From Jeongeupia chitinilytica (lineage in GTDB: Bacteria > Pseudomonadota > Gammaproteobacteria > Burkholderiales > Chitinibacteraceae): a stretch of 64,000 bases of DNA. Below are positions 32,473-41,040 of this stretch, piece by piece. Numbering within the stretch: the first letter of the stretch is position 1; every line of letters starts with the position of its first letter. The notes beneath the pieces were generated by a model. It was given only the letters and a program-made list of their open reading frames with translations. It did no database searches and had not been told where the DNA came from. Location of the stretch: assembly GCF_014652315.1 (NCBI RefSeq), contig NZ_BMYO01000003.1:62412-126411 (forward strand), given 5' to 3'. The position numbers and the translations under genes are program-made.

Positions 32473-35187
32473 ATGACAAAGACCATTACCAAATCGACGT
32501 GCTGCTACTGCGGTGTGGGCTGTGGCGTGCTGATCGAGTCGGACGGCGACCGGATCATCGGCATCCAGGGCGATCCCTCGCACCCGGCCAATTTCGGCCG
32601 GCTGTGCACCAAGGGCATGACCCTGCCGGCAACCGCTGCCAGCCTCACCGGCCGGGCGCTGCATCCGGAAATGCGGCTGACGCGGGATGCCGAACGTCAG
32701 CGCATCGATTGGGATGCCGCGCTCGATACCGTGTCCGAACGCTTTGCCGACATCATCGAGCGCCACGGCCCGGATGCGGTGGCGTTCTACGTGTCGGGCC
32801 AGCTGCTGACCGAGGACTATTACGTCTTCAACAAGCTCGCCAAGGGTGTCGTCGGTACCAACAACATCGATACCAACTCGCGGCTGTGCATGAGCAGCGC
32901 GGTGACGGCGTACAAACTGGCGCTCGGTGCCGATGGCCCGCCGACGTGTTACGAGGACCTCGAACTCGCCGATTGCGTGCTGTTCGCCGGCAGCAATATG
33001 GCGTACGCGCACCCGGTGCTGTTCCGCCGGCTCGAAGCAGCCAAGGCGACGCGGCCGGCGACGAAGTGGATCGTCATCGACCCGCGCCGTACCGATACCG
33101 CGGCGATGGCCGACCTGCATCTGCAGATCCAGCCCGGTACCGACGTTGCGCTGTTCAACGGCATGCTGCACCACCTGATCTGGGAGGGGCTGGTCGACCC
33201 GGCCTACATCGCCGCGCACACCGCCGGCTTTGCCGAACTGAAAAAACTGGTGCGCGATTACACGCCCAAGATGGCGGCGGAGCTGTGCGGGATATTCGAG
33301 GCCGATCTGGTCCAGGCGGCTGAATGGTTCGGTGCCAGCGGCGGTGCCTCGCTCTCGCTGTACTGCATGGGGCTGAACCAGTCGGCGCACGGCACCGACA
33401 AGAATCTGGCGCTGATCAACCTGCACCTGGCCACCGGCCAGATCGGCAAGCCCGGCGCCGGGCCGTTCTCGCTGACCGGCCAGCCGAACGCGATGGGCGG
33501 GCGCGAGGTCGGCGGCATGGCGACGATGCTCGCCGCGCATCGCGACATCGCGATCCCGTCGCACCGCGCCGAGGTCGCCGAGGTGTGGGGCGTGCCGGCC
33601 GAGCGGCTGTCGAACCAGCCTGGCCTGCCGGCGGTGGCGATGTTCGACGCGATCCGGGACGGCAGGATCAAGGCGGTGTGGATCGCCTGTACCAATCCGG
33701 CGCATTCGCTGCCCGACGCCGGCAAGGTGGCCGAAGCGCTCGAAATGGCCGAGTTCGTCGTCGTCCAGGAGGCATTCACCAATACCGACACCGTACCGTA
33801 CGCCGACGTGCTGCTGCCGGCGGCGACCTGGGGCGAAAAGGCCGGCACGGTGACCAATTCCGAGCGTCGGATCTCGCGCGTCCGCGCCGCAGTCGCCGCA
33901 CCGGGCGAGGCGAGGCCGGACTGGTGGATTGCGTGCGAAGTCGCGAAACGGATCGCGGCACGACTGTACCCGGAGGACGCAGCGGGTTTCGCATATGTGG
34001 AAACATCGGCGATTTTCGACGAGCACCGCAGGCTGACTGTCGGTCGTGACCTCGACATCGGCGGCCTCGACTACGCGCTGCTCGAATCGCATGGCCCCCA
34101 GCAATGGCCGCTGCCGGCCGGCATGCGTCAGGGGCTGGCGCGGCGTTATGTCGACTGCGGCTTTGCCACGCCGGATGGCCGGGCGCGCTTTCATGCCACG
34201 CCGTACAAACCGGTCGCTGAACCGACCAATGCGCGCTACCCCTTCCACCTGCTCACCGGCCGGCTGCGCGACCAGTGGCACGGCATGAGCCGGACCGGCC
34301 GGCTGCCGCAACTGTTCGCGCACACGCCCGAGCCGAGCCTGACGATGCATCCGCATGATGCCGAGCGCCGTGGCCTGAAGGCTGGCGATCTGGTGCGGGT
34401 CGCCAGCAAGCGCGGCGCACTGGTGCTGCCGCTGGCGATCGGCAATGACGTGCCCAGTGGCAGCGTGTTCGCCGCGATGCACTGGAACGGCCAGTTCCTC
34501 AATTCGCTTGGCGTCAACGAGACCAGCGCACCGATGGTCGACGGGCGTTCGTTCCAGCCCGAACTCAAGCACGCCGCAGTGCGGATTGAGCGCGCCGAGC
34601 TGCCATGGCGAGCGATGGCGGCGCTGCGCAGCCCCGATGTGCTGATGCTGCACGCTGCAGTGCAGCCGCTGCTGGCCGAATGCGATTACGCGGCGATCAG
34701 TCTGCAGGGGCGCGACACGCTGGTGCTGCGCGCCGCGTGTACCGAAGCGCCGGCCGGCTGGCTCGAACGGGTGTTTACTGCGCTCGAGCTGCAGCCGGGC
34801 GCCGACGTACTCGAGTATCGCGACGCGCGGCGCAATCTGGTCAAACGGGTCGGCTGGCGCTCGCAGGATGAAGGCGGCAGCGTGCTGGCCGGTTTCGTGT
34901 TTGCCGGCGATGTGTCCGGCGCCGAGGGACTGCTCGATACCTTGCTCGCCGGCGAGGTCTGGCAGGGGCCGCGGCTGGCGGTATTTGCGCCTAAGGGCGC
35001 AAGTGCCGTGCCGCGCGATCGGGTGGTCTGCAACTGCATGCAGGTGCGCGAATCGCAAATCGCCGGTCGCGCTGCGGCCGGCGCCGGTGTCGAACAACTG
35101 AAGGCCGAGCTGGGTTGCGGCACCGTCTGCGGCTCGTGTGTGCCCGAACTCAAACGCCTGTGCGCATCGACGTCACGGGCTGCCTGA
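32473..35187 (+). CDS. nasA: Assimilatory nitrate reductase catalytic subunit
   Basis: This 904-residue molybdopterin enzyme reduces nitrate to nitrite in the cytosol. The N-terminal 4Fe-4S ligands are Cys10, Cys13, Cys17 and Cys45 (CCYCGVGC, GRLCTKG). The Mo-coordinating Cys is likely Cys139 in NSRLCMSSAV. bis-MGD binding stretches include SNMAYAHPV, GLNQSAHGTDKNL and SLTGQPNAMGGREVGG, with the C-terminal dinucleotide domain at LLTGRLRDQWHGMSRTG. A BFD-type [2Fe-2S] extension closes the protein (CNCMQV, CGTVCGSC). The extra cluster domain is the NasA-type architecture rather than the shorter NarB type. It ends 14 bases before cobA. Confidence 0.94.
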   Translation: MTKTITKSTCCYCGVGCGVLIESDGDRIIGIQGDPSHPANFGRLCTKGMTLPATAASLTGRALHPEMRLTRDAERQRIDWDAALDTVSERFADIIERHGPDAVAFYVSGQLLTEDYYVFNKLAKGVVGTNNIDTNSRLCMSSAVTAYKLALGADGPPTCYEDLELADCVLFAGSNMAYAHPVLFRRLEAAKATRPATKWIVIDPRRTDTAAMADLHLQIQPGTDVALFNGMLHHLIWEGLVDPAYIAAHTAGFAELKKLVRDYTPKMAAELCGIFEADLVQAAEWFGASGGASLSLYCMGLNQSAHGTDKNLALINLHLATGQIGKPGAGPFSLTGQPNAMGGREVGGMATMLAAHRDIAIPSHRAEVAEVWGVPAERLSNQPGLPAVAMFDAIRDGRIKAVWIACTNPAHSLPDAGKVAEALEMAEFVVVQEAFTNTDTVPYADVLLPAATWGEKAGTVTNSERRISRVRAAVAAPGEARPDWWIACEVAKRIAARLYPEDAAGFAYVETSAIFDEHRRLTVGRDLDIGGLDYALLESHGPQQWPLPAGMRQGLARRYVDCGFATPDGRARFHATPYKPVAEPTNARYPFHLLTGRLRDQWHGMSRTGRLPQLFAHTPEPSLTMHPHDAERRGLKAGDLVRVASKRGALVLPLAIGNDVPSGSVFAAMHWNGQFLNSLGVNETSAPMVDGRSFQPELKHAAVRIERAELPWRAMAALRSPDVLMLHAAVQPLLAECDYAAISLQGRDTLVLRAACTEAPAGWLERVFTALELQPGADVLEYRDARRNLVKRVGWRSQDEGGSVLAGFVFAGDVSGAEGLLDTLLAGEVWQGPRLAVFAPKGASAVPRDRVVCNCMQVRESQIAGRAAAGAGVEQLKAELGCGTVCGSCVPELKRLCASTSRAA

Positions 35188-35201
35188 TCAAGGAGATGGT
35201 C

Positions 35202-35936
35202 ATGAACGGAAAAGTCACCCTGCTCGGCGCCGGCCCCGGCGATCTGGATCTGCTGACGCTGAAGGCGGTCAAGGCGCTGGCGGCGGCCGAGATCCTGCTG
35301 CTCGACGATCTCGCGAATCCCGACATCGTGACATTGGCGCCGCAGGCGCGGGTGATTCGTGTCGGCAAGCGCGGCGGCTGCAAGTCGACGCCGCAGGATT
35401 TCATCCAGCGGCTGATGCGCCGCTATGCGCTGGCCGGCAAAATCGTCGTGCGGGTCAAGGGCGGCGAGGTGCTGCTGTTCGGTCGCGCCGGCGAGGAGAT
35501 TGCCTACCTGCAGGCTGCCGGCGTCGCGGTCGAGATCGTCAACGGCATCAGCTCCGGCCTCGCGGCGGCGGCCAGTCTCGGCATCTCGTTGACGCATCGC
35601 GAGCACTGTCGTGGCGTCATCTTCGTTACCGCACATGCGCAGGACCATTCCGAACCGGACTGGGGTGCGCTGGCCGCGACCGGGACGACGCTGGTGATCT
35701 ACATGGGGATGAGCCGGATCGGTAGCCTGAGCGATGGACTGATGCGGACCTTGCCTTCGTGGACGCCGGCGGCCGTGGTGCAATGGGCCAGCACCGATCG
35801 CGAGCGAAGGCTGGTGACGACACTCGGTGCACTGGCCGGCGATGCCGAGGCGGCCGGGCTCGGCAGTCCGGCGATCATCCTCGTCGGCGAGGCAGTTGGC
35901 GAAGCACTGCCGACCGCCTTGCCGCTGGCGGCCTAG
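35202..35936 (+). CDS. cobA: Uroporphyrinogen-III C-methyltransferase
   Basis: This 244-residue SAM-dependent enzyme methylates uroporphyrinogen III at C2 and C7 to precorrin-2, the first step to siroheme. Motifs: KVTLLGAGPGDLDLLTLKA, VGKRGGCKSTPQDFIQRLM, VVRVKGGEVLLFGRAGEE and VNGISSGLAAAASLGISLTHR. It is single-domain, so dehydrogenase and ferrochelatase functions must come from elsewhere. Its place at the end of the nitrate operon matches demand for siroheme by NirB. The ATG at 35202 is preceded by AAGGAGATGGTC. Its stop overlaps the stop of the convergent lipoprotein gene (shared CTAG). Confidence 0.93.
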   Translation: MNGKVTLLGAGPGDLDLLTLKAVKALAAAEILLLDDLANPDIVTLAPQARVIRVGKRGGCKSTPQDFIQRLMRRYALAGKIVVRVKGGEVLLFGRAGEEIAYLQAAGVAVEIVNGISSGLAAAASLGISLTHREHCRGVIFVTAHAQDHSEPDWGALAATGTTLVIYMGMSRIGSLSDGLMRTLPSWTPAAVVQWASTDRERRLVTTLGALAGDAEAAGLGSPAIILVGEAVGEALPTALPLAA

Positions 35937-36322
35937 CGGTACTTGATCGCGATGCCGATCAGCCGGTGGCCTTCGATGTCCTGCACCGTTGCGGCCCAGT
36001 AGGGACCCGACACATAGGCGCCGACCGGCTGGATGCGGTCGTAGACGATGACGATGGCGTCGGCGCCGAGTTTCGCCGCTTCGGTCCGCAGCTTGTCTTC
36101 GACCTCGGTCACGCCGGGTGCAGGATCGGTGCTGGCGTCGATCTTCACTTCGCCGATCCGGTCGAACGGCTTTTTCGGTTCTTCACGCAGGATCTGGACC
36201 GATGCCGGGTCGGTCGGTGCGGGGTGGGCCACGCCGACGTACTGGGTCGACGTGGCATCGATGCTGGCGCAGGCGCTCAGCACCAAGGCAAGCAGGACGG
36301 AGGCAAGGTGGCGTAGCGGCAT
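35933..36322 (-). CDS. Putative lipoprotein
   Basis: A 129-residue lipoprotein of unknown function. The signal MPLRHLASVLLALVLSACAS has lipobox LSAC. The mature part has LREEPKKPFDRIGEVKIDAS and the segment LRTEAAKLGADAIVIVYDR, whose AAxLGADAIV pattern recurs in small YbjQ/DUF4156-like lipoproteins. This hints at that fold but proves no function. It converges on cobA with a 4-base overlap and has no partner gene downstream. The upstream frame is open for 76 codons but lacks signal features, so the start is set at 36322. Confidence 0.65.
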   Translation of the reverse strand: MPLRHLASVLLALVLSACASIDATSTQYVGVAHPAPTDPASVQILREEPKKPFDRIGEVKIDASTDPAPGVTEVEDKLRTEAAKLGADAIVIVYDRIQPVGAYVSGPYWAATVQDIEGHRLIGIAIKYR

Positions 36323-36447
36323 CGTCGTACTCAAGAGATGAGAATCAATCCTGATTGTAGTGCGACGGCCAGTTGTTGCCATAAGGAACTTTGTTGCCGG
36401 GCCGGTGCACGTCACCGACTGCCGTGCGGTCGGTGACGCATGCCGAT

Positions 36448-36948
36448 TCAGCCGGAAGCGCCGGACGCAGCTGCCGCTGGGGCGTCCTGCACAGCGCAAG
36501 TCAGTGCGAGGCCGACAGGCAGTCCGCCGGGCAGGTTGCGGACGCCGCATACCGTCCGCACGTGCGCACCCCGGTCGCCCAGTACGGCGACGAGCAGTTC
36601 CGATGCGGCATCGAGTACCTGCGCGTGCCCGGTGAAATCGTCGCTGCAGGCGACGTAGCCATCCAGCCGGACAAGCTGTGCCAGCGTATCGAAGCCGCCG
36701 AGGTAGCGATGAAGTTGCGCGAGCGTGTTGAGTGCCGCACGCCGCGCCGCCTCGCGCCCGTCGTCCATCGTCAGTTCGGCGCCGATTCGCCCGGGCAGTA
36801 GCGGCTTGCCGGCAATGGCCGGCCCCTGCATCGAGACGAACAGCAACGATCCGGTCCGGGCAACGGCCTGATAGGCGCCGAGTGGCTGTGGCGGCTCGGG
36901 CAGGGTGAGGCCGAGCCCGGCCAGGCGTGCAACGACGTCGTCAGTCAT
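36448..36948 (-). CDS. RidA/YjgF-family protein
   Basis: A 166-residue protein of the RidA superfamily, in the larger subgroup that starts with a short helix (VARLAGLGLTLPEPPQPLGAY). It has FVSMQGPAIAGKPLLPGRIG, the EAARRAALNTLAQL helix, and the conserved VRTVCGVRNLPGGLPVGLAL, where the family's substrate-binding Arg is expected. RidA proteins hydrolyse reactive enamines or imines, or act as chaperone-like trimers; the substrate here is unknown. Its start overlaps the end of the upstream oxidoreductase gene by 8 bases, so they are translationally coupled and probably act on related reactive compounds. Confidence 0.75.
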   Translation of the reverse strand: MTDDVVARLAGLGLTLPEPPQPLGAYQAVARTGSLLFVSMQGPAIAGKPLLPGRIGAELTMDDGREAARRAALNTLAQLHRYLGGFDTLAQLVRLDGYVACSDDFTGHAQVLDAASELLVAVLGDRGAHVRTVCGVRNLPGGLPVGLALTCAVQDAPAAAASGASG

Positions 36949-37993
36949 GATCGGCTCCGGTGCTTGGCCACGGTCGCAGGATGATGCTGCCCTGTGCCTG
37001 GTTGGCCGCAATGCGCCGGTGCGCGTCGGCGGCTTGCGACAGCGGCAGCACGCTGTCGATCTGTGGCTTGATCCGGCCGGCCCTGATCGGTTCGAGCCAG
37101 GCTGCAAAGTCCTCGATGTCGCCAACCAGCGTGCCGCGCAGCTGCTTTTGCGAGAAGAAGAAGTCGCGGATGTCGAAGCTCACCGTCGTGCCGGCCATGA
37201 AGCCCATCGTGACGATGGTGCCGAGCGGCCTGACGGCGGCAATGGTCCGGGCGAGTACGTCACCACCGAGATTGTCGATCGCCACGTCGACACCGGCGCC
37301 GCCGGTCCAGTCGCGGACGGCCTCGACGAAGTCCTGCCCGTTGCTGTCGATGACCAGCTCGGCGCCCAGCTGCGTTGCCAGCTCGGCCGATGCAGCACTC
37401 TGCACCGTCGTGGCAACCCGTGCACCCAGCGCACGGGCAACCTGGATGGCCATGATGCCGGTGCTCGAAGCGCCGGCGTGGATCAGCACCCGGTCGCCAG
37501 CCTTGACCTCGCCGACAATCTGGACCGAACGAATCGCGATCAGCAGCGCCACCGGCAGCGCGGCGAGCTGCTCGGCCGGCAGGCCGGTCGTGTCGAGGAG
37601 CAGCCAGTGCTCGGGCACCACGACGTACTGCGCATACGTGCCGGGAATCTGGATGCCCGGAATGGCGTAACTGGCCGCAGCGGTGACCGGGCGCACATCG
37701 GCGTGGGCCGGATCGGTCGGGTAGCCCGGCATGGTGATGACGCGATCGCCGATGTCGACGCGGCTGACGCCTTCGCCCAGTTCGACGACTTCGCCGACGG
37801 CGTCCGAACCGAGGATGTGCGGGAAGGCCAGTGCCGGGGCAATCTGACCCAGACGCACGTAATGATCCAGCCGGTTGATGCCGACGGCCAGCACCTTGAC
37901 CAGCGCCTCGCCCGGGCCGGGGCGTGGTGTGGCGATCTCTTCGATACGGATCTGCTCGGGGCCGCCAAAGGCGCGGATGACTGCTGCTTGCAT
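36941..37993 (-). CDS. Zinc-independent quinone oxidoreductase (MDR family)
   Basis: A 350-residue NADPH-dependent medium-chain dehydrogenase/reductase of the quinone oxidoreductase (Qor) type. The N-terminal GroES-like domain (MQAAVIRAFGGPEQIRIEEI, GINRLDHYVRLGQ) has an Asn where zinc enzymes have the catalytic Cys, and the structural zinc Cys cluster is missing. The Rossmann motif is LIHAGASSTGIMAIQVARALGA. The start is preceded by GGAGG. It is transcribed divergently from an HxlR-type regulator with palindromic operators in between, an arrangement typical of electrophile- or quinone-responsive pairs. Confidence 0.85.
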   Translation of the reverse strand: MQAAVIRAFGGPEQIRIEEIATPRPGPGEALVKVLAVGINRLDHYVRLGQIAPALAFPHILGSDAVGEVVELGEGVSRVDIGDRVITMPGYPTDPAHADVRPVTAAASYAIPGIQIPGTYAQYVVVPEHWLLLDTTGLPAEQLAALPVALLIAIRSVQIVGEVKAGDRVLIHAGASSTGIMAIQVARALGARVATTVQSAASAELATQLGAELVIDSNGQDFVEAVRDWTGGAGVDVAIDNLGGDVLARTIAAVRPLGTIVTMGFMAGTTVSFDIRDFFFSQKQLRGTLVGDIEDFAAWLEPIRAGRIKPQIDSVLPLSQAADAHRRIAANQAQGSIILRPWPSTGADHD

Positions 37994-38116
37994 GGTGTAC
38001 CTCCAGGTTCAAATGGCTTGTCCGGACGAAATGCCTCGCGGCGTTCACTACGTGGCCAAGTGAACGCGGAGCGGGTTCCGGACAGGTGGTACAATCCTAA
38101 GGAGTGTACTAACCAT

Positions 38117-38162
38117 TTGAAAAGTAGGTACTTTTTTGTAATGTAGTTACCATTTGGTAACT
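38117..38162. promoter_or_regulatory. hxlR promoter with two palindromic operators
   Basis: A plausible plus-strand promoter has TTGAAA (38117-38122), 16 bases, then TAATGT (38139-38144). Palindrome AAAAGTA-GG-TACTTTT (38120-38135) fills the spacer, and AGTTACCA-TT-TGGTAACT (38145-38162) covers the start region. Both are perfect. Placement predicts autorepression and control of the divergent oxidoreductase-ridA pair by the adjacent HxlR protein. Confidence 0.6.
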
Positions 38163-38178
38163 TTTGGAGTCATGCCGG

Positions 38179-38565
38179 ATGGCTGAACCGGATTTCATCC
38201 TGCGAGAAAACTGCCCGCAACGGCGGATCCATTACATCCTCAACGGCAAGTGGACGTCGATGGTCCTGTCGGTGCTGAGCTACGGCCCGATGCGTACCGG
38301 CCAGCTGGAGCGCGCGCTGCCCGGCATCTCGAAAAAAATGCTGACGCAGACGTTGCGGGAGGTGGAAAGCGGCGGCCTCGTGCATCGCGAGGTATTTCAC
38401 GTCGTGCCGCCGAAAGTCGAGTATTCGCTGACGCCGCTAGGCATCCGGTTTGTCGAGCCGCTGAGCGCGTTGTACGACTGGGCCAAGGACAATGCTGCGG
38501 CACTGGACGAACTCGAAGACAACCTGCGTCGCAGCGCCGAGGCCGCAAGCAAACAGGGCGAGTGA
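38179..38565 (+). CDS. HxlR-family transcriptional regulator
   Basis: A 128-residue winged-helix regulator. Family features: a Cys near the N-terminus (FILRENCPQRRI), the ILNGKWTSMVLSVLSYGPMR helix, RALPGISKKMLTQTLREVES for recognition, and the wing VHREVFHVVPPKVEYSLTPLG. Cys15 could sense thiol-reactive compounds as in YodB/HypR, but this is inference. Start ATG 38179 follows GGAG by 9 bases; a TTG 15 bases earlier is unlikely. It faces the oxidoreductase-ridA pair. Confidence 0.9.
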   Translation: MAEPDFILRENCPQRRIHYILNGKWTSMVLSVLSYGPMRTGQLERALPGISKKMLTQTLREVESGGLVHREVFHVVPPKVEYSLTPLGIRFVEPLSALYDWAKDNAAALDELEDNLRRSAEAASKQGE

Positions 38566-38597
38566 AGCACCAACTTCGGTACGAGGCCATTGAATGT

Positions 38598-38633
38598 ACA
38601 ACACCCCCGTCGCACTGGCGAAGGGGGTGTTGT
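38598..38633. terminator. Stem-loop between convergent hxlR and dyp
   Basis: ACAACACCCCC (38598-38608) pairs perfectly with GGGGGTGTTGT (38623-38633) around a 14-base loop. It lacks a T-tract but stands between two convergent genes and is the only strong hairpin there. Confidence 0.5.
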
Positions 38634-38673
38634 CGGTACGTCGCTGTATGCGTGTGATGCAGCGAGCCGGATC

Positions 38674-40317
38674 TCAGGTCGGATCCACCGTGCCGGCTGC
38701 GATCATGCGCAATGCGGTCAGGCTGGGTACGAAGAAGTAGTCACCGCCACGTGTTTCCACGAAACGCGGCAGGCGCGGCAGGATGTAGGGGGCTTCGTCG
38801 CTGTTCGGGTCGACCTGCAGTACGGCCTTGCTGGGGAAGTGTTCGCTCTGGCTATGGTTGCCGAGCAGGATTTCCTTGTCGTTGCCGGCCTTGAAGTCGT
38901 TGCCGTAATTGATCCACTGTTGCTGCACGAATTCGAACTGCCGGTTGATGTCCGCATTGAGCATCATGATGACGATGCCGTGATTGCCGTCGTCGCGGCT
39001 GCGATCCTTGACCTCGCCGTAGGGCAGTCCGCGGCGCAGGATGCGGCGGCGGTTGCTGAGTGCGCCGGGGGTATCGAACGCGCCTTTGCTGACGCTGAAT
39101 CCGCCGCAGACTTTGGCCGGGGGCTGTTCGTCGCGGGTGAGCTCAAGCGAGGCGCGCGGGTTGATGCGGCGAATGTGTGCGCTGAACGGGCAGCGACCGC
39201 CGCTCATGTCCTCGTCGTAAGTGAAGTTGCTCAGCAGCTGATCCGCCCCATGGCTGTCGTGGGCTTTTTCCAAAGCGGCAAGCTCGGCATCGAAGCGTGC
39301 CTTGCTTGCGGCATCCCAAGCCTTGACGATGGGGGCCCCGTTGTCGCGCCAGCGGCCGACGAATTTGGCCGCCAGCAGTTCCTTGCCGCCCTGATAGCGT
39401 TCGCCGTGCTCGTCCAGGTACTTTTCGAACGTGCCGACGTTCTCGTGCAGCTTGCGGTAGATCATATACGTGCCGTTGCGTGACAGCAGCAGCGGGCTGG
39501 GGGCGGGCGGGTATTCCAGTGCTTCGTCGGTATGGCCGAGCAGGAATTCGCCGGCAGCCAGCGGCGCCCACTGGCCGTTGTCCAGTTGCTTGCCCCGGCC
39601 GTTGATGCGGTCCGCATCGTAGGGCACGCCTTCGAACACCGGGTCGCCAATCCCGTCGGTGTAGCCGAAGTGTTCCTTGCTGGTCGGTACGCCGTTGTCC
39701 AGCACAGCCTTCACGTCCTGATAATCAAGCAGATCGCCGTCGTCACCGCGATGCCCGCCCAGCTGCACCACGCCGCCCTGGCATGCGGCCAACTGATCCT
39801 GCAGCCACCGGTAACCGGCCTCGACGCGTACCTGTGCTTCCAGCACTGCAGCGTGTATCGCGGCGGGCTCGGCGTCCTTGGGGAGGGGCATCAGGCCGTT
39901 GATGGAGACGAAGACGTGTACGTCGTGCTCGCGCGTTTCACGATTGCGCTGCCAGATCGGATCCCAATGCTCTGGGGCGCTGGGGCCGTCGTCGCCCAGG
40001 ATGTCCCGGCGGTCTTTCATGCCGGCGACGAATTCGGGCGAGAAGCCGATCAGCGACTCGCGCGGCAGATCCAGCTCTTTCAGGCCCTGGTAGGCGAAGG
40101 CGACATTCAGTGTCCACTCGGGCGCGGGCAGTTTGTCCGGCCCTTCGCCCCATTGCACCGCGGTGGTCACGCGACGGGTCAGCGCGGCAACAAAATCACG
40201 CCCGCGGGCACCGTCACGGATATTGAAAAACACGTAGCGGGCAGCCGGATAACGAAAGCGGCCGTAGGCGCGCAGCACATTGCCCTGAATATCCAGCAAA
40301 TCCAGTTGTTGGGTCAC
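38674..40317 (-). CDS. DyP-type heme peroxidase
   Basis: A 547-residue dye-decolorizing peroxidase without a Tat or Sec signal, so cytosolic or encapsulated. The catalytic GYTDGIGDP motif has Asp221 on the distal side. The proximal heme His is His381 in CPFSAHIRRINPR. A distal Arg may lie in the LTRDEQPP or LSNRRRILRRG region. The length exceeds bacterial A- and B-type enzymes (about 300-450) and matches the larger C/D (class V) group with an extended C-terminal half. It is the third gene of a cassette with two related unknown proteins upstream (18-base gap). Substrates of class V enzymes include phenols and dyes; the physiological one is not known. Confidence 0.88.
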   Translation of the reverse strand: MTQQLDLLDIQGNVLRAYGRFRYPAARYVFFNIRDGARGRDFVAALTRRVTTAVQWGEGPDKLPAPEWTLNVAFAYQGLKELDLPRESLIGFSPEFVAGMKDRRDILGDDGPSAPEHWDPIWQRNRETREHDVHVFVSINGLMPLPKDAEPAAIHAAVLEAQVRVEAGYRWLQDQLAACQGGVVQLGGHRGDDGDLLDYQDVKAVLDNGVPTSKEHFGYTDGIGDPVFEGVPYDADRINGRGKQLDNGQWAPLAAGEFLLGHTDEALEYPPAPSPLLLSRNGTYMIYRKLHENVGTFEKYLDEHGERYQGGKELLAAKFVGRWRDNGAPIVKAWDAASKARFDAELAALEKAHDSHGADQLLSNFTYDEDMSGGRCPFSAHIRRINPRASLELTRDEQPPAKVCGGFSVSKGAFDTPGALSNRRRILRRGLPYGEVKDRSRDDGNHGIVIMMLNADINRQFEFVQQQWINYGNDFKAGNDKEILLGNHSQSEHFPSKAVLQVDPNSDEAPYILPRLPRFVETRGGDYFFVPSLTALRMIAAGTVDPT

Positions 40318-40335
40318 GCTTGCAATCCTTGTTGA

Positions 40336-41040
40336 TCAGGGCAGTCGGTACTTGCCGGGTTCCCAGGTGGGGGCGGCCAGTTCGTGCGGGGCGATGCGCG
40401 TCATGAAGTCCCGGAAGTGCTGCCGCAGGGTTGCGGTCGGCAGGCCCTGGTTGGCGACGGCGAACTTGGCGAATTCCTGCTTGATGTACAGCGCTTTGAG
40501 CTGCTCGGGCAGCGCCTCGTCGTTGGAGCCGACAAAAAACAGCGATGCAGGCAGTGCGCAACGCTGAATGTAAGCGGCGAAACCGTCGGCATCCTTGACC
40601 TCGTCAAAGCCGTAGCAGTATTGCCAGATCGATTCGATCTGCGGACGTATGGCCTGCCACATGCCGCGCAGATAGGGCGCAATATCGCCGGACGGGCCGA
40701 CATGGACATTGGCGGAGAACACCAGATAGCGCGACTTGAGTTGATCGTGTGCCGGCATGACGGCGCGCCGCAGCCAATCCGGTACCACAGGCAGCCAGTC
40801 GCTGATGGTGTCGAGGGCACCGCCGCCGGGCAGTGATTCGGTATACGGATTGTCGAGCACGAAATAGCGGCACAGATAGGTCTGTGGTACCGCGGTCATC
40901 GGGCTGTTTTTCAGCTCGTTCCACCCCAGCAGAATGCTGCGGACCTTGTCTGCATAGGCGATTTCTTCGTCTGCGACGATACCGGGCTTGATCGGCGACA
41001 GTACCGTCAGTGCATAGGCGTTGCCACTGAGATTGCTCAT
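40336..41040 (-). CDS. Conserved protein of DyP cassette, second gene
   Basis: I do not recognise the function of this 234-residue soluble protein. It begins MSNLSGNAYALTVLSPIKPG, closely paralleling the neighbour's MSNIAGKAYAMNVITPIRW. A middle segment YLVFSANVHVG and a late segment CALPASLFFVGSNDEALPEQ also align with the neighbour (YMLFFSNFNG and LDTLHYYNAYPLATSND), so the two are distant paralogs. The alternating hydrophobic strands suggest an alpha/beta fold, possibly the ferredoxin-like fold of DyP halves, but that is speculation. No heme or metal motif is evident. Its ATG overlaps the upstream gene's stop by one base, so both are made together. Confidence 0.6.
   Translation of the reverse strand: MSNLSGNAYALTVLSPIKPGIVADEEIAYADKVRSILLGWNELKNSPMTAVPQTYLCRYFVLDNPYTESLPGGGALDTISDWLPVVPDWLRRAVMPAHDQLKSRYLVFSANVHVGPSGDIAPYLRGMWQAIRPQIESIWQYCYGFDEVKDADGFAAYIQRCALPASLFFVGSNDEALPEQLKALYIKQEFAKFAVANQGLPTATLRQHFRDFMTRIAPHELAAPTWEPGKYRLP

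Noticed and set aside
31831..35097. 1088-codon open frame antisense to nasA
   Set aside because: The opposite strand has a complete nitrate reductase with all motifs; this frame has no recognisable domain.
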